Shown here one piece after another: positions 1 to 9,179 of a stretch of 64,000 nt of DNA. Both the position numbers and the translations under genes were made by a program. Below the pieces are notes generated by a model, which worked only from the letters and a program-made list of their open reading frames with translations, searched no databases and had not been told where the DNA came from. How positions within the stretch are numbered: the stretch's first letter is position 1; every line of letters begins with the position of its first letter. Source of the DNA: M269 sp964640795 (GTDB taxonomy: Bacteria > Pseudomonadota > Gammaproteobacteria > Enterobacterales > Alteromonadaceae); assembly GCA_964640795.1 (NCBI GenBank), contig CAZXIN010000017.1, positions 31,223 to 95,222 of the forward strand. The letters are read 5' to 3'.

Positions 1-29
1 TTAGGATCTATCATCGTTTTTGTAGCCAC
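1..29 (-). CDS. Possible 5' end of a gene continuing beyond the window
   Basis: On the minus strand, directly after the stop of the response regulator, a GTG at position 29 opens a frame that runs off the window edge (first residues MATKTMIDP). An AGGAG-like sequence lies a few bases upstream, inside the end of the regulator gene. Only nine codons are visible, so no function can be given; a co-transcribed partner of the regulator is likely from the spacing. An internal ATG at position 14 is an alternative start. Confidence 0.25.
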
Positions 30-668
30 CTACTCCTCTAATTGAATTTTTTCAGCCATCAACACAGCTTGTGTTCTCGTATTCACTGAGAGCTTTCTAA
101 AGATAGCACTGATGTGTGCTTTAACCGTTGCTTCAGTAATATTAAGATCGTGTGCAATTTGTTTGTTAAGCAAACCTGCTTGAAGTAACTTAAGAACCTG
201 AAATTGCTTTGTGGTTAAGGAAGCCATCTTGTTAGAAATAATAACGTCTTCATCTTCATGATCTTTCAGCTTCTCTCGAACGCTTTCTGGTAACCATGTT
301 TCACCCTTAAGCACAGCATTAACTGCTTCGGCAATTTGTGCAGAGGGTGTTGACTTAGTAATAAATGCTTTCGCACCAAACCCCATAACACGAGCAATCA
401 CCTTAATCGACTCCGTTGCCGATACAACGGCAATGGGTATTTGTGGGAATTCTTCAGCGACACTTAACAAACCAAAAAAATCTTCACATCCAGGCATCTG
501 CAGATCAAGCAGGATAAGCTCAATATCGGGGTTAGTGTTCAACACGTCCATCGTGCTTTCTAATGAATCAGACTCTACAAGTTTAAGGCCTTCAAACAGC
601 GGAGTCAGTGCCCCACCCAATGCTTCACGAAATAAAGGGTGATCGTCCGCAATTAAGAATTTCGCCAT
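30..668 (-). CDS. LuxR/NarL-family response regulator
   Basis: A two-domain response regulator of 212 residues. The N-terminal receiver domain (about 1-120) shows the acidic pair in IADDHPLF, the phosphoacceptor aspartate in LLDLQMPG, and the conserved lysine in FITKST. The C-terminal LuxR-type helix-turn-helix (about 145-205) contains LTTKQFQVLKLL and NITEATVKAHISAIFRKL. I start at ATG 668, which follows a CAGGGA ribosome site; an in-frame TTG at 692 would only add eight residues not seen in the family. The partner kinase is not in the window, so the stimulus and target promoters are unknown. A further frame begins immediately downstream, suggesting an operon. Confidence 0.88.
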   Translation of the reverse strand: MAKFLIADDHPLFREALGGALTPLFEGLKLVESDSLESTMDVLNTNPDIELILLDLQMPGCEDFFGLLSVAEEFPQIPIAVVSATESIKVIARVMGFGAKAFITKSTPSAQIAEAVNAVLKGETWLPESVREKLKDHEDEDVIISNKMASLTTKQFQVLKLLQAGLLNKQIAHDLNITEATVKAHISAIFRKLSVNTRTQAVLMAEKIQLEE

Positions 669-944
669 TTTTTTTCCCTGTTCTTTACTCAAGTTCGTTG
701 CATTGGCTTAACGTCAACACACATGCAGGTAAATCAGTGTTATTTGTAAGGTAAAAATACTACTTTAGTCTCATAGCATCAACATAAAAAACAATTAGTT
801 AGTGCATTATTACCTTATCGGAATCTTTCTTAACCCAAAACCGCCCTATTTCATCGTATTTGGTCCATTATCATCATTGGTATTAAGGCGCTATTCGGTT
901 AATATTCGCCATCGTTTTAATGACATAAATTTAAAGGCGTTACT

Positions 945-1664
945 ATCAAAGACAATCTCTACGCTCACCCACAAAGCGTGTCTAAATTCGAATTTGATGA
1001 GAACGTAGCCGAAGTGTTTCCTGACATGATCGGTCGTTCAGTGCCAGGGTACTCGACGATAATCGATACTATTGGTCAAATTGCTGGCAGGCATGTCGTG
1101 GAAAACAGCAATATTTATGACTTAGGTTGCTCACTCGGCGCAGTGAGCTTGTCGATTAGTCGACAGGTTGAAGCCAATCAATGCCGTATCGTCGCTGTAG
1201 ATAATTCTCCTTCGATGATCGAACGCTGCAAGTTGCACCTGAAAGCATTTAGAGCCCCCATTCAAATTGATGTGATGTGTCAAGACATCGCCGATACACT
1301 GATAGAAAAGGCCAGTGTTGTTGTTATGAATTTCACTTTGCAATTTATACCGCCAGCGAAGCGCGCCGAAATCATCACAAAGATATATGAAGGCTTAATG
1401 CCTGGTGGTGTGCTTATCATTTCTGAGAAGTTAAGCCATGCCAATGAGCAAAGTGACCAGTTACTCGTCGACCTTCATCACGAATTCAAGCGCCGCAATG
1501 GGTATAGTGAGTTAGAAATCAGTCAGAAAAGAACAGCATTAGAAGACGTCATGCTCATCGATGATTTCCAGACACACAAAGATAGACTACAAAGTGCTGG
1601 ATTCAGTGATGTTGTCTTATGGTTCAAGTGCTTTAATTTTGCTTCTTTTGTTGCAGTAAAATAG
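945..1664 (+). CDS. cmoA: Carboxy-S-adenosyl-L-methionine synthase CmoA, apparently with an ATC start
   Basis: CmoA converts S-adenosylmethionine and prephenate to carboxy-SAM, the donor used by CmoB to make cmo5U at tRNA wobble U34. Family marks are FDENVAEVFPDMI, the SAM-binding YDLGCSLGA, NFTLQF and the late GYSELEISQKRTALE. The first conventional start is GTG 978, but it removes conserved residues and has no ribosome site. The same frame reads KDNLYAHPQS just upstream, matching the usual CmoA N terminus, and is closed by TGA at 921. The only plausible initiator is ATC 945, preceded by TAAAGG at good spacing; it gives 239 residues, the normal length. cmoB follows 15 bp later. Confidence 0.82.
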   Translation: MKDNLYAHPQSVSKFEFDENVAEVFPDMIGRSVPGYSTIIDTIGQIAGRHVVENSNIYDLGCSLGAVSLSISRQVEANQCRIVAVDNSPSMIERCKLHLKAFRAPIQIDVMCQDIADTLIEKASVVVMNFTLQFIPPAKRAEIITKIYEGLMPGGVLIISEKLSHANEQSDQLLVDLHHEFKRRNGYSELEISQKRTALEDVMLIDDFQTHKDRLQSAGFSDVVLWFKCFNFASFVAVK

Positions 1665-1679
1665 GGTCGAGGTTTTCAC

Positions 1680-2648
1680 GTGAAAGTAGATTGGTATCAA
1701 CCGCTGTTTCAGCAACTTGCGACATCTCCTCTTAGCGACTGGCTCGAAACACTGCCAGCACGAATAGCCGCGTGGCAGAAGAAACCTCATGGTGAATTCA
1801 GCAAATGGGTTAAATTGCTCCGAAAAATACCAAAAACAGAACCAAGTACAATTGACCTAACAAATGCTGTGTCTTTTGGGACATCGAAAGACATAGATGA
1901 ATACACCAAAAAAGTTATTGAAGGTCTGCTACTGCAATTCAAACCTTGGCGAAAAGGCCCTTTTCATATTCACGATATTCATATCGACACAGAATGGCGT
2001 TCTGATTGGAAATGGGAAAGACTAAAAGAACATTTAACGCCGATGGAAGGCAGAAACATACTGGATGTTGGCTGCGGTAACGGCTATCACATGTGGCGAA
2101 TGCTAGAGCAAGATCCGTCTTTAGTTATTGGCATAGACCCAACAGACCTCTTTCTTATACAGTTTCAAGCTATCAAGCATTTCAACCCAGATCCTAGAAT
2201 TCATTTACTCCCCATAGGTATTGAAGACATGCCTGCCCTAGGTGCTTTTGACAGTGTTTTTTCGATGGGTGTCATGTATCACCGCAAAAGCCCAATGGAC
2301 TTTTTACTGCAGCTTAAGCAACTGTTACGTCCAGGCGGTCAGCTTATTCTGGAAACACTGGTTGTTGAGGGTGACAGCACAACAGTGTTAGTGGCTGGAG
2401 AGCGTTATGCTCAAATGCGCAACGTGTGGTTTTTACCAAGTACCAGTGCTTTAGAGCATTGGTTACGGCGATTAGGCTTTAAGAATGTGAAAACTGTTGA
2501 TGTGTGTCCAACAACAACTGAAGAGCAACGAAGTACGAAATGGATGACGAACCAATCTCTGATTGATTTCTTAGATCCAAACGACACATCTAAGACTATT
2601 GAAGGAGAGCCGGCACCGTTGAGAGCTGTTATTATCGCGGATCGCTAG
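1680..2648 (+). CDS. cmoB: tRNA U34 carboxymethyltransferase CmoB
   Basis: CmoB transfers the carboxymethyl group of carboxy-SAM to 5-hydroxyuridine at position 34 of tRNA, widening wobble decoding. The 322-residue protein has the family length. Visible signatures are the WRKGPF segment, IDTEWRSDWKWERL, the Rossmann SAM loop LDVGCGNGYHMWRML, FSMGVMYHR, and the tail VCPTTTEEQRSTKWM. The start is GTG 1680 with a GAGG ribosome site about eight bases upstream. It lies 15 bp after cmoA, so the two are almost certainly co-transcribed. Confidence 0.95.
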   Translation: MKVDWYQPLFQQLATSPLSDWLETLPARIAAWQKKPHGEFSKWVKLLRKIPKTEPSTIDLTNAVSFGTSKDIDEYTKKVIEGLLLQFKPWRKGPFHIHDIHIDTEWRSDWKWERLKEHLTPMEGRNILDVGCGNGYHMWRMLEQDPSLVIGIDPTDLFLIQFQAIKHFNPDPRIHLLPIGIEDMPALGAFDSVFSMGVMYHRKSPMDFLLQLKQLLRPGGQLILETLVVEGDSTTVLVAGERYAQMRNVWFLPSTSALEHWLRRLGFKNVKTVDVCPTTTEEQRSTKWMTNQSLIDFLDPNDTSKTIEGEPAPLRAVIIADR

Positions 2649-2752
2649 GGAATAAAAACTGAGTTCGTTATTTCACTATAATTAAAATGGGCTAGCCTCA
2701 CATTATGGTTAAACCAATTTGCAGTCATTTATAGATATATAAGGTCATTATT

Positions 2753-5700
2753 TTGAAAACCATTTGGCATGGCAGGAATGATAAATTGCTAATGCCCTTT
2801 ATCTTCATGTTCGCTATTGCTCCAATAGCGACCTATAACCAAACTCTTTTTCACACGGTTGTCGAGCTTTCCGCTGTGTTTATTGGTATAGCGGCTTTTA
2901 TAGCGACACTCAGCACCTTTAGATATTCCTATTCAAGTCATTCAATGTTCATCGGAGCTGGATACCTTTGTGTGGCTATCCTTGACCTTGCTCACCTTTT
3001 AACTTCCATGGAAGATCAAGTGCCTAATTTAAGGCAAGACGCAACTGTTCAATTCTGGTTATCTGCACGACTTGTAGAGGCGTTAACATTGGCTTTCTTT
3101 GTCAATTTCCTTGACAAGAAAGTAAAACCTTTCCCACTCATTCTATCGTCTATAGTCCTGTTGTTTGCTTTCCTACTTTTAGTAAAAGCAAATGTATTCC
3201 CAGTCGTAGGCAACATTGATGGCAGTTATGCCCCGCTAACATCAGTGATAGAGTACATTACCATTGGGATAACGGTTTTCGCACTTCATCGATTATGGCA
3301 ACAAAGGCGAAAGAAGCAGTCGATATCAAGAAAAGAGTACAAATTTTTACTGACGGCATTATCTCTCACTTTATTAGCAGAGATTTTGTTTTCAGCTCCT
3401 TTTCGTTCGTTAAACGTACCAGCAACCTTCGGTCAATTTGCAAAGCTATTGTCTTTTTGGATGCTCTATTTAGCGCTAGTTGAAAATACATTAACAAAAC
3501 CTTTTGCAGCGCTCCTCAATAGCTTCAATACATACAATCATTTACCTGATGCTATTACTATCGTTAATGATCAAGGCGAAATAATCCAGAGTAATGCCAG
3601 CGTTAGTAAATTTACTGATTACAATGAAAAAACAATCTTAAGGTTAAACGCTCACGACCTATTCCATGACGAAAGCATTGCCATTGAAGATTGTCCCATA
3701 TGTGATGCCATTATTGGCAAGTCATTACCACAAACTTTCGAAGTCACACGAGGTAGTAAACACCTTGAAATCAGAGTATCAGCGGCTAACTCTGAAGCTG
3801 GTGGGTTTGGTGTCGTTCATATATGTCATGACAAAACGGTGCGTCATTTAGCTGAGCAAAATCTAAGATTAATGAGCCGTCTTTTCAATATGCTGAGGCT
3901 CACCAACCAAGCCATATTCAAACAAAAAGACGAGCTTTCATTGTTGAAGGAGTTCTGTGATATTGCTATCAGTGCTGGCGAGTTCGAGCTCGCTTGGTTT
4001 GGTGTTGTTGAACACAATAAAATTGTTCCCCTGACATACAGTGGCGAACATGGAAATTATATTGAAGGTTTACAAATACGGACCGATGTAGGCCCTACAG
4101 CTAAAGGCCCTATGGCCGTAGCGTTAAAAACCAATAGTATCTATTACGTCAATAATATTGACAAAGACCCTACTTTTCGACCATGGCAAAAAGCCGCTAA
4201 CGAAGCGGGTTTTAAGTCAGTGATAGTCATGCCATGGGAAAGAGATGGCGAGACTGCAGGCTGTTTTGCTCTCTATGCTTCTGATTATGATGCTTTTGAC
4301 GAAACAACGGTCGATCTAGTGAAGAACCTGAGTAACGATATTAGCCAAATCCTAACTTACATTAATGTTGAAAAGGTTAAAAGTGAAACAGAAAAGAGGT
4401 TAACGGATCTTTCAAGAGCAATAGATCAGAGTAAAAATGCGATAGTGTTGACTGACGTCAATTTGAACATTGAATACCTTAACAATTACTTTTGCCAGTT
4501 AAATCAAGTTGAAAGTGCTGATATTGTTGGTAAATACGTTTTTGATGCTTTTGATTTTCGAGAGACGACAAAGTCTACTATTAAAGACGCCTTGGATGTC
4601 GTTTATCGAGGGGAAAGCTGGGAAGGTGAGATTCTCGTTAAACCAGAAGGCAAAAAAACCTACTGGGCTTATCAGACGATTGCGCCAGTATTGTCCAATA
4701 CCGGCGAAATGATCAAAATAATTTGGACGTCTAGAGACAATTCCGAGCTACATGACGCGCAAGAGACCATTTCTCAACTCGCTTTTTATGACACGCTAAC
4801 GGAGCTTCCTAATAGACGATTGTTCCATGATCGCATTGATCAAACATTGCAATTATCTAAGCGTAACGAGAACCAATTTGCGCTGTTATTCTTTGATATT
4901 GACGACTTCAAGACAGTCAACGATGTCATGGGGCATAGTTACGGTGATTTACTGTTAAAGCATATGGCACAAGTACTCAAAACTTGTGTCAGAGAGTCAG
5001 ATACCGTTGCCAGATTAGGAGGCGACGAATTCACCATTATTTTGCATGACATTAAAGGTGAGCAAGAAGTTAAAGTCATTGCGAACAAAATCATATCTAG
5101 CCTCAATAAGCCAGCTCAAATTGGCGAACGACTTATGTCTGTATCCACCAGCATAGGCGTCAGTATTTATCCTAATAATGGCAATGATTGCAATACGTTG
5201 ATGAAAACAGCTGATATGGCGATGTATCACGCTAAGAGCCTTGGGAAAAACACATGTGCATTATTTGACAAGTCGATAGCACAAGAGCATGTCCGCTTCG
5301 CTAAGATGCAAGAGAACATTAAGAATGCATTGGCAACCGGCGAATTTAGTTTAAATTTCCAACCACAATATAATGTCATAGAGAATGAACTTGTTGGTGT
5401 TGAAGCATTATTACGTTGGCGTAACCTTGACGGGGAATGGATTGGCCCTGATCAATTCATTAATATTGCAGAGCAAAGCGATCTCATTATTGATATTGAC
5501 CAGTGGGTTATCAGTACGTCTTGTCGTAAAATGAAAGCTCTGTTCGACAAAGGCTTCCCACAAGTAAAATTAGCTGTCAATGTATCTGCGGTTCACTTTA
5601 AGTACTCTCAGTATCTTATTAATACCATTGAGTCAGCTTTAAAGTCGTCGAATTTCCCTCCGCACTTGTTGCAAATTGAAATGACAGAAAGCTCTCTAGT

Positions 5701-6073
5701 CGAAGACGCCTCATTAGCAGTAGAAACTATCAATGCCATCAGGGAGTTTGGCGTAAGTATTGCCATTGATGATTTTGGAACAGGGTACTCTTCGTTAGCT
5801 TACCTCAAACGCTTTCCGTTGGACTTAATCAAGATTGATCGAAGCTTTATGCTCGATTTGGAAGAAGATGATACACACCGTTCCATCGTTCATGCAGTCA
5901 TCAATATGGCACATAGCTTAAATCTTCAGGTACTCGCTGAAGGTGTAGAAACGAAACAGCAATTAGACTATCTTGCACACCATAAATGCGATTTCGTTCA
6001 AGGCTATTTATTAGCAAAACCAATGACTTCGGAAAACTTGTTCGATTTTTGGAGGAAAGATAATGCATCATAA
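2753..6073 (+). CDS. MASE3-PAS-GAF-PAS-GGDEF-EAL cyclic-di-GMP signalling protein
   Basis: A 1106-residue inner-membrane sensor that should make and/or degrade cyclic-di-GMP. Residues 1 to about 245 form seven hydrophobic segments resembling the MASE3 domain. They are followed by a PAS-like region (about 255-365), a GAF-like region (about 385-530), a second PAS (about 545-665), GGDEF and EAL. The diguanylate cyclase site is intact (LGGDEF near residue 754), as are the phosphodiesterase motifs (EALLRW near 883, EMTES, DDFGTGYSS near 1005, AEGVET). Both activities are therefore possible. The start is TTG 2753 after a TAAGG ribosome site. The 3' end overlaps the next gene by 11 bases, implying translational coupling. 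Confidence 0.92.
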   Translation: MKTIWHGRNDKLLMPFIFMFAIAPIATYNQTLFHTVVELSAVFIGIAAFIATLSTFRYSYSSHSMFIGAGYLCVAILDLAHLLTSMEDQVPNLRQDATVQFWLSARLVEALTLAFFVNFLDKKVKPFPLILSSIVLLFAFLLLVKANVFPVVGNIDGSYAPLTSVIEYITIGITVFALHRLWQQRRKKQSISRKEYKFLLTALSLTLLAEILFSAPFRSLNVPATFGQFAKLLSFWMLYLALVENTLTKPFAALLNSFNTYNHLPDAITIVNDQGEIIQSNASVSKFTDYNEKTILRLNAHDLFHDESIAIEDCPICDAIIGKSLPQTFEVTRGSKHLEIRVSAANSEAGGFGVVHICHDKTVRHLAEQNLRLMSRLFNMLRLTNQAIFKQKDELSLLKEFCDIAISAGEFELAWFGVVEHNKIVPLTYSGEHGNYIEGLQIRTDVGPTAKGPMAVALKTNSIYYVNNIDKDPTFRPWQKAANEAGFKSVIVMPWERDGETAGCFALYASDYDAFDETTVDLVKNLSNDISQILTYINVEKVKSETEKRLTDLSRAIDQSKNAIVLTDVNLNIEYLNNYFCQLNQVESADIVGKYVFDAFDFRETTKSTIKDALDVVYRGESWEGEILVKPEGKKTYWAYQTIAPVLSNTGEMIKIIWTSRDNSELHDAQETISQLAFYDTLTELPNRRLFHDRIDQTLQLSKRNENQFALLFFDIDDFKTVNDVMGHSYGDLLLKHMAQVLKTCVRESDTVARLGGDEFTIILHDIKGEQEVKVIANKIISSLNKPAQIGERLMSVSTSIGVSIYPNNGNDCNTLMKTADMAMYHAKSLGKNTCALFDKSIAQEHVRFAKMQENIKNALATGEFSLNFQPQYNVIENELVGVEALLRWRNLDGEWIGPDQFINIAEQSDLIIDIDQWVISTSCRKMKALFDKGFPQVKLAVNVSAVHFKYSQYLINTIESALKSSNFPPHLLQIEMTESSLVEDASLAVETINAIREFGVSIAIDDFGTGYSSLAYLKRFPLDLIKIDRSFMLDLEEDDTHRSIVHAVINMAHSLNLQVLAEGVETKQQLDYLAHHKCDFVQGYLLAKPMTSENLFDFWRKDNAS

Positions 6074-6593
6074 ATCGTTGAAATACATTTTTGCCACCTT
6101 ACTCTATACGTTTTCGTCTAATCTAATAGCTGAAGTCAGACATATCGCACCATTCGGCTTTATTGTTGAGAATACAATCCAAACTCACCAATCAGTAAAT
6201 CAAGCTTGGGGAAGCCTAGTCAACCATGTCAATGATTGGTGGCCTAGTGATCATACATGGTGGGGAAATAACCAAAACCTATCTATATCTGCTGTGGCTG
6301 GTGGTTGCTTTTGTGAAATTGATGGAAACAAGCAAGCACAACATATGCAAATTACCTTTGTGGAGCCACTAAAACTACTGCGAATGTCAGGTGGGTTAGG
6401 TCCTTTGCAAGGTATGGGGATGCATGGCGCTTTAGATTGGGTATTTTCTACAAAGGGTGACAAAACAATCATCACCCTTCGCTATCAAGTCAGCGGCATT
6501 AGCGAAGAAGGCTTCGCTGAGTTAGCGCCTATTGTTGACAAGGTTCAAGCGTCCCAGCTCAACGCACTAAAACAGTATATGGATAAAAATTAG
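6063..6593 (+). CDS. Exported SRPBCC/START-like protein
   Basis: A 176-residue protein with an N-terminal hydrophobic signal sequence ending near residue 23 (NLIAEVRH), so it is probably periplasmic. The remainder resembles the SRPBCC (polyketide cyclase/START) ligand-binding fold: a conserved VNDWWPSDHTWW stretch, a beta-rich core with GGCFCEI and a final long amphipathic helix. Proteins of this shape bind hydrophobic ligands, but no ligand can be inferred. It overlaps the GGDEF-EAL gene by 11 bases and precedes another exported protein by 28 bp, so the three may share a transcript. Confidence 0.72.
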   Translation: MHHKSLKYIFATLLYTFSSNLIAEVRHIAPFGFIVENTIQTHQSVNQAWGSLVNHVNDWWPSDHTWWGNNQNLSISAVAGGCFCEIDGNKQAQHMQITFVEPLKLLRMSGGLGPLQGMGMHGALDWVFSTKGDKTIITLRYQVSGISEEGFAELAPIVDKVQASQLNALKQYMDKN

Positions 6594-6621
6594 GAAGCTA
6601 GTACCACTATAGGGACATAAC

Positions 6622-7560
6622 ATGACCTCATACGCGATAAAACTTTGGTTAACCCTTGCCACAACACTACTACTATTCGTGCCAAACGCAGCACATGCGA
6701 ATGCGCATGGTGGCCTAAAGCTCAATTTCGAATTAACATTCGGTACACATAATATGACGTCCAGAATCGGATTACTGGCTTTTGGCGCAGCGGCAGAAAG
6801 TAACTTAGCAACCGAGTTTGGAGCTGGACTCTGGGCACAAACGCATATAAAACGCTTTGGCGCTGGTACAACGGGATGGTCTGTTGGTTATGACGCGTTT
6901 GGACTTGTTGGCCTTGGCGACAATTCAAACCTCCTCGGCTCAGCGTTAAGTGAGTCAGTAGCAACCCCTATTTTTCGGGAGCGTTCAGAAAAAAGCTTCT
7001 TCGGAGTTGGCTATGGTGTCATTGACGAAAATATTTCAGGCTCACTCAGTAAATTTGGCTTACAACGAGGGAAACTCATAGTAAGAGCAGCGAATAAAAC
7101 AAGTTCAATCCACCTAACGTTCGCTAATGATTTACGAGAGAGCATCATGAAAGGGGGTGCAACAGATTATGGCCAAACAGCTGCACTGGCTATTCAATAT
7201 AACCAAATTAGGCGTAATAGCTTAACTCAGCTAGGGTTTGGCTTAGACTTTTTTACCCCACAACCTGACTACAACAAAGAACCTAGCAACTCACTCAACT
7301 CAAGTGAAGGGAGGAAACGTGTATGGCATACATCAAAACCTTGGGACAAGTTGTTCAATGCTAACCTGTTCTTTGAGTTCGCACGCCAAGATGATAAAGG
7401 GGCCATATCAGGAAAAATAGGCGTTGATAGCCCTAAACTAGGTGCTTATGCGCAAAACAAGATACATGACGGTTTTGGGTTAGTACCTCGATACCCTTGG
7501 GCTATAGATAAGAAAAATAAAGTATTTTTCGAAGTCACTGCCAGCAAGAGGGTTCAGTAA
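6622..7560 (+). CDS. Exported beta-rich protein, weakly like polymorphic toxin type 23
   Basis: A 312-residue protein with a clear Sec signal peptide (hydrophobic to about residue 24, cut after AHA). The mature part is rich in short glycine- and aromatic-containing strands (GYDAFGLVGLGDN, FFGVGYGV, LGFGLDFF), which suggests an all-beta protein. The last 100 residues (KIGVDSPKLGAYAQNKIHDGFG) recall the Bacterial toxin 23 domain, but this is from memory only. An outer-membrane barrel fragment is the main alternative. It sits one base before an LRR lipoprotein, and the two are surely co-expressed. No catalytic residue can be named. Confidence 0.6.
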   Translation: MTSYAIKLWLTLATTLLLFVPNAAHANAHGGLKLNFELTFGTHNMTSRIGLLAFGAAAESNLATEFGAGLWAQTHIKRFGAGTTGWSVGYDAFGLVGLGDNSNLLGSALSESVATPIFRERSEKSFFGVGYGVIDENISGSLSKFGLQRGKLIVRAANKTSSIHLTFANDLRESIMKGGATDYGQTAALAIQYNQIRRNSLTQLGFGLDFFTPQPDYNKEPSNSLNSSEGRKRVWHTSKPWDKLFNANLFFEFARQDDKGAISGKIGVDSPKLGAYAQNKIHDGFGLVPRYPWAIDKKNKVFFEVTASKRVQ

Positions 7561-7561
7561 C

Positions 7562-8545
7562 ATGAAGCTGATCTCTTATGTAGTCACTTTTCTCTTGATT
7601 ATCTCTTTATCTGGGTGTGAAACCTCACGTACATACTATGGCCAAACAGCGACGAGCATTGATACAACAACACAGCATTATCGATTAGATTTAAGTTTTC
7701 AATCATTGAAAGAGTTGCCCTCTGCACTGGCAACACAAACAAGCCTTAGAATGTTAAACCTTAGTGGGAACCCTGACCTTAATATATCTAATACTCTATC
7801 CACGGTATGCCAATTACCTAATCTGCATATTTTAATACTTAATGACCTTCAGTTAACCGCTCTACCAGACACGATTCAAAAATGTCGCGCGCTGACTCAA
7901 CTTTCTTTAGTTAATAATCCTGAGCTAAACTTTAATACAACGTTTGAAACACTCAGTTCGCTTAATCTTGAGTTTCTCGACTTATCAAACAACCAACTAA
8001 ACGAACTACCTGACAACTTGGGCCAACTAAAAACACTGCGAGACTTAAGACTCAGCTACAACCATATATCACAAAGTAAATCCTATACGGTGTTAGCACA
8101 ATTACCTCGCTTATTTTCATTATGGCTAGACAACAATCGACTTAACGAAATCCCTAACGAGATCGGGCTCCTACATCGAGTAGGATACCTCTACCTCGAC
8201 AATAACTCTCTGACAAAACTCCCTCAAGGTTTTAGAGCCATGCGAGGATTATCATCACTTAGGCTTGGACATAACTGTTTTAGACAAGTACCGCCAACCT
8301 TAGCTGACAGAGGAATATATATGGTATTTCTCAATAATAATAAAATCAGTGATATTGGTGACAGGTTCAGAAGAGGTTCTTTTCTAGTCAAAGGAATCGT
8401 ACTTGATTACAATTACCTCAGTGATGCTCAAAGGAAAGAATCGGCTCACGTTTTTCACGATACCTTTATATATTCTGACGACAATCAATATAACAAGTCT
8501 ACTCTAGTGAATTGCGGTAATGATACGACTACAGATAGTATTTAA
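7562..8545 (+). CDS. Leucine-rich-repeat lipoprotein
   Basis: A 327-residue lipoprotein: the signal peptide ends in the lipobox LSGC, making Cys19 the likely acylated residue. From about residue 45 to 280 it consists of leucine-rich repeats of 20-24 residues (LRMLNLSGNPDL, LEFLDLSNNQLNELPDNLG, LFSLWLDNNRLNEIPNEIG, VGYLYLDNNSLTKLPQGF). LRR solenoids normally bind another protein, and the directly upstream exported protein is the obvious candidate. The last 17 bases overlap the end of the convergent Crp/Fnr gene. Confidence 0.85.
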   Translation: MKLISYVVTFLLIISLSGCETSRTYYGQTATSIDTTTQHYRLDLSFQSLKELPSALATQTSLRMLNLSGNPDLNISNTLSTVCQLPNLHILILNDLQLTALPDTIQKCRALTQLSLVNNPELNFNTTFETLSSLNLEFLDLSNNQLNELPDNLGQLKTLRDLRLSYNHISQSKSYTVLAQLPRLFSLWLDNNRLNEIPNEIGLLHRVGYLYLDNNSLTKLPQGFRAMRGLSSLRLGHNCFRQVPPTLADRGIYMVFLNNNKISDIGDRFRRGSFLVKGIVLDYNYLSDAQRKESAHVFHDTFIYSDDNQYNKSTLVNCGNDTTTDSI

Positions 8546-9179
8546 GCTTTTGAGTATCCTTGACCTCAACTTGCCCTCTTTTTAAAGTCACAACACGCTC
8601 AGATTCCAGTTGACGAAGCTTACGCCCAACGACTTCTCTGACAGTTCCTATATCATTCGCGATTTCTGCATGCGTTGCTGTTATCAAAAAGTCCTCATTC
8701 ATGTTTGATAACAAATATTGACTCACATCGGCCATCACATCTCGTGCAGCCATCCTGTCAACGAGTTGAATAACTGATGATATTCGACTGGTATAACTCT
8801 TCAGAACATATTGAGCAAACACCGGGGAACATTGAATCGCCTTGTTAAATGCATTTGCAGAAAGAGCAATTGCCGAGACAGCTGATTCAGCAACCCCTTG
8901 TGCGTAATATTGCTCATTATTCATGAGTGCCGACGTCGTTAGGATGCAGCTCTCTGTTGGTTTCATCTTATAGAGCGTTATATCCCGCCCAGTCTTCGCT
9001 GTCATTTCAACGCGAATTGTACCTTCGCACAAGATCAAAAATGCCTGACAGCTATCACCAGGTCGAAACAAAACAGCACCTCGTTTGAAATTCATCACTG
9101 ACACGTCAATATCATGAATATCAAGCACCAGCTGCGTGAGCCCAGCTTGATTAGAAATTGCTTTTTCATTAGGCGTCAT
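8529..9179 (-). CDS. Crp/Fnr-family transcription regulator
   Basis: A 216-residue regulator with an N-terminal cyclic-nucleotide-binding-type beta barrel (about 20-135; RPGDSCQAFLILCEG) and a C-terminal winged helix (about 145-205; TATHAEIANDIGTVREVVGRKL). No Fnr-type N-terminal cysteine cluster is present, so it is not an oxygen-sensing FNR. It is the last gene of a minus-strand operon with two YeeE/YedE proteins and a DUF2892 protein. This grouping is usually linked to reduced-sulfur sensing and transport, so a sulfane-sulfur-responsive regulator is a reasonable inference. Start ATG 9179 has a GAAGGG ribosome site and overlaps the upstream gene by 11 bases. Confidence 0.88.
   Translation of the reverse strand: MTPNEKAISNQAGLTQLVLDIHDIDVSVMNFKRGAVLFRPGDSCQAFLILCEGTIRVEMTAKTGRDITLYKMKPTESCILTTSALMNNEQYYAQGVAESAVSAIALSANAFNKAIQCSPVFAQYVLKSYTSRISSVIQLVDRMAARDVMADVSQYLLSNMNEDFLITATHAEIANDIGTVREVVGRKLRQLESERVVTLKRGQVEVKDTQKLKYYL

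Noticed and set aside
802..1008. 68-codon frame before cmoA
   Set aside because: Overlaps the true cmoA N terminus in a different frame and has no ribosome site.
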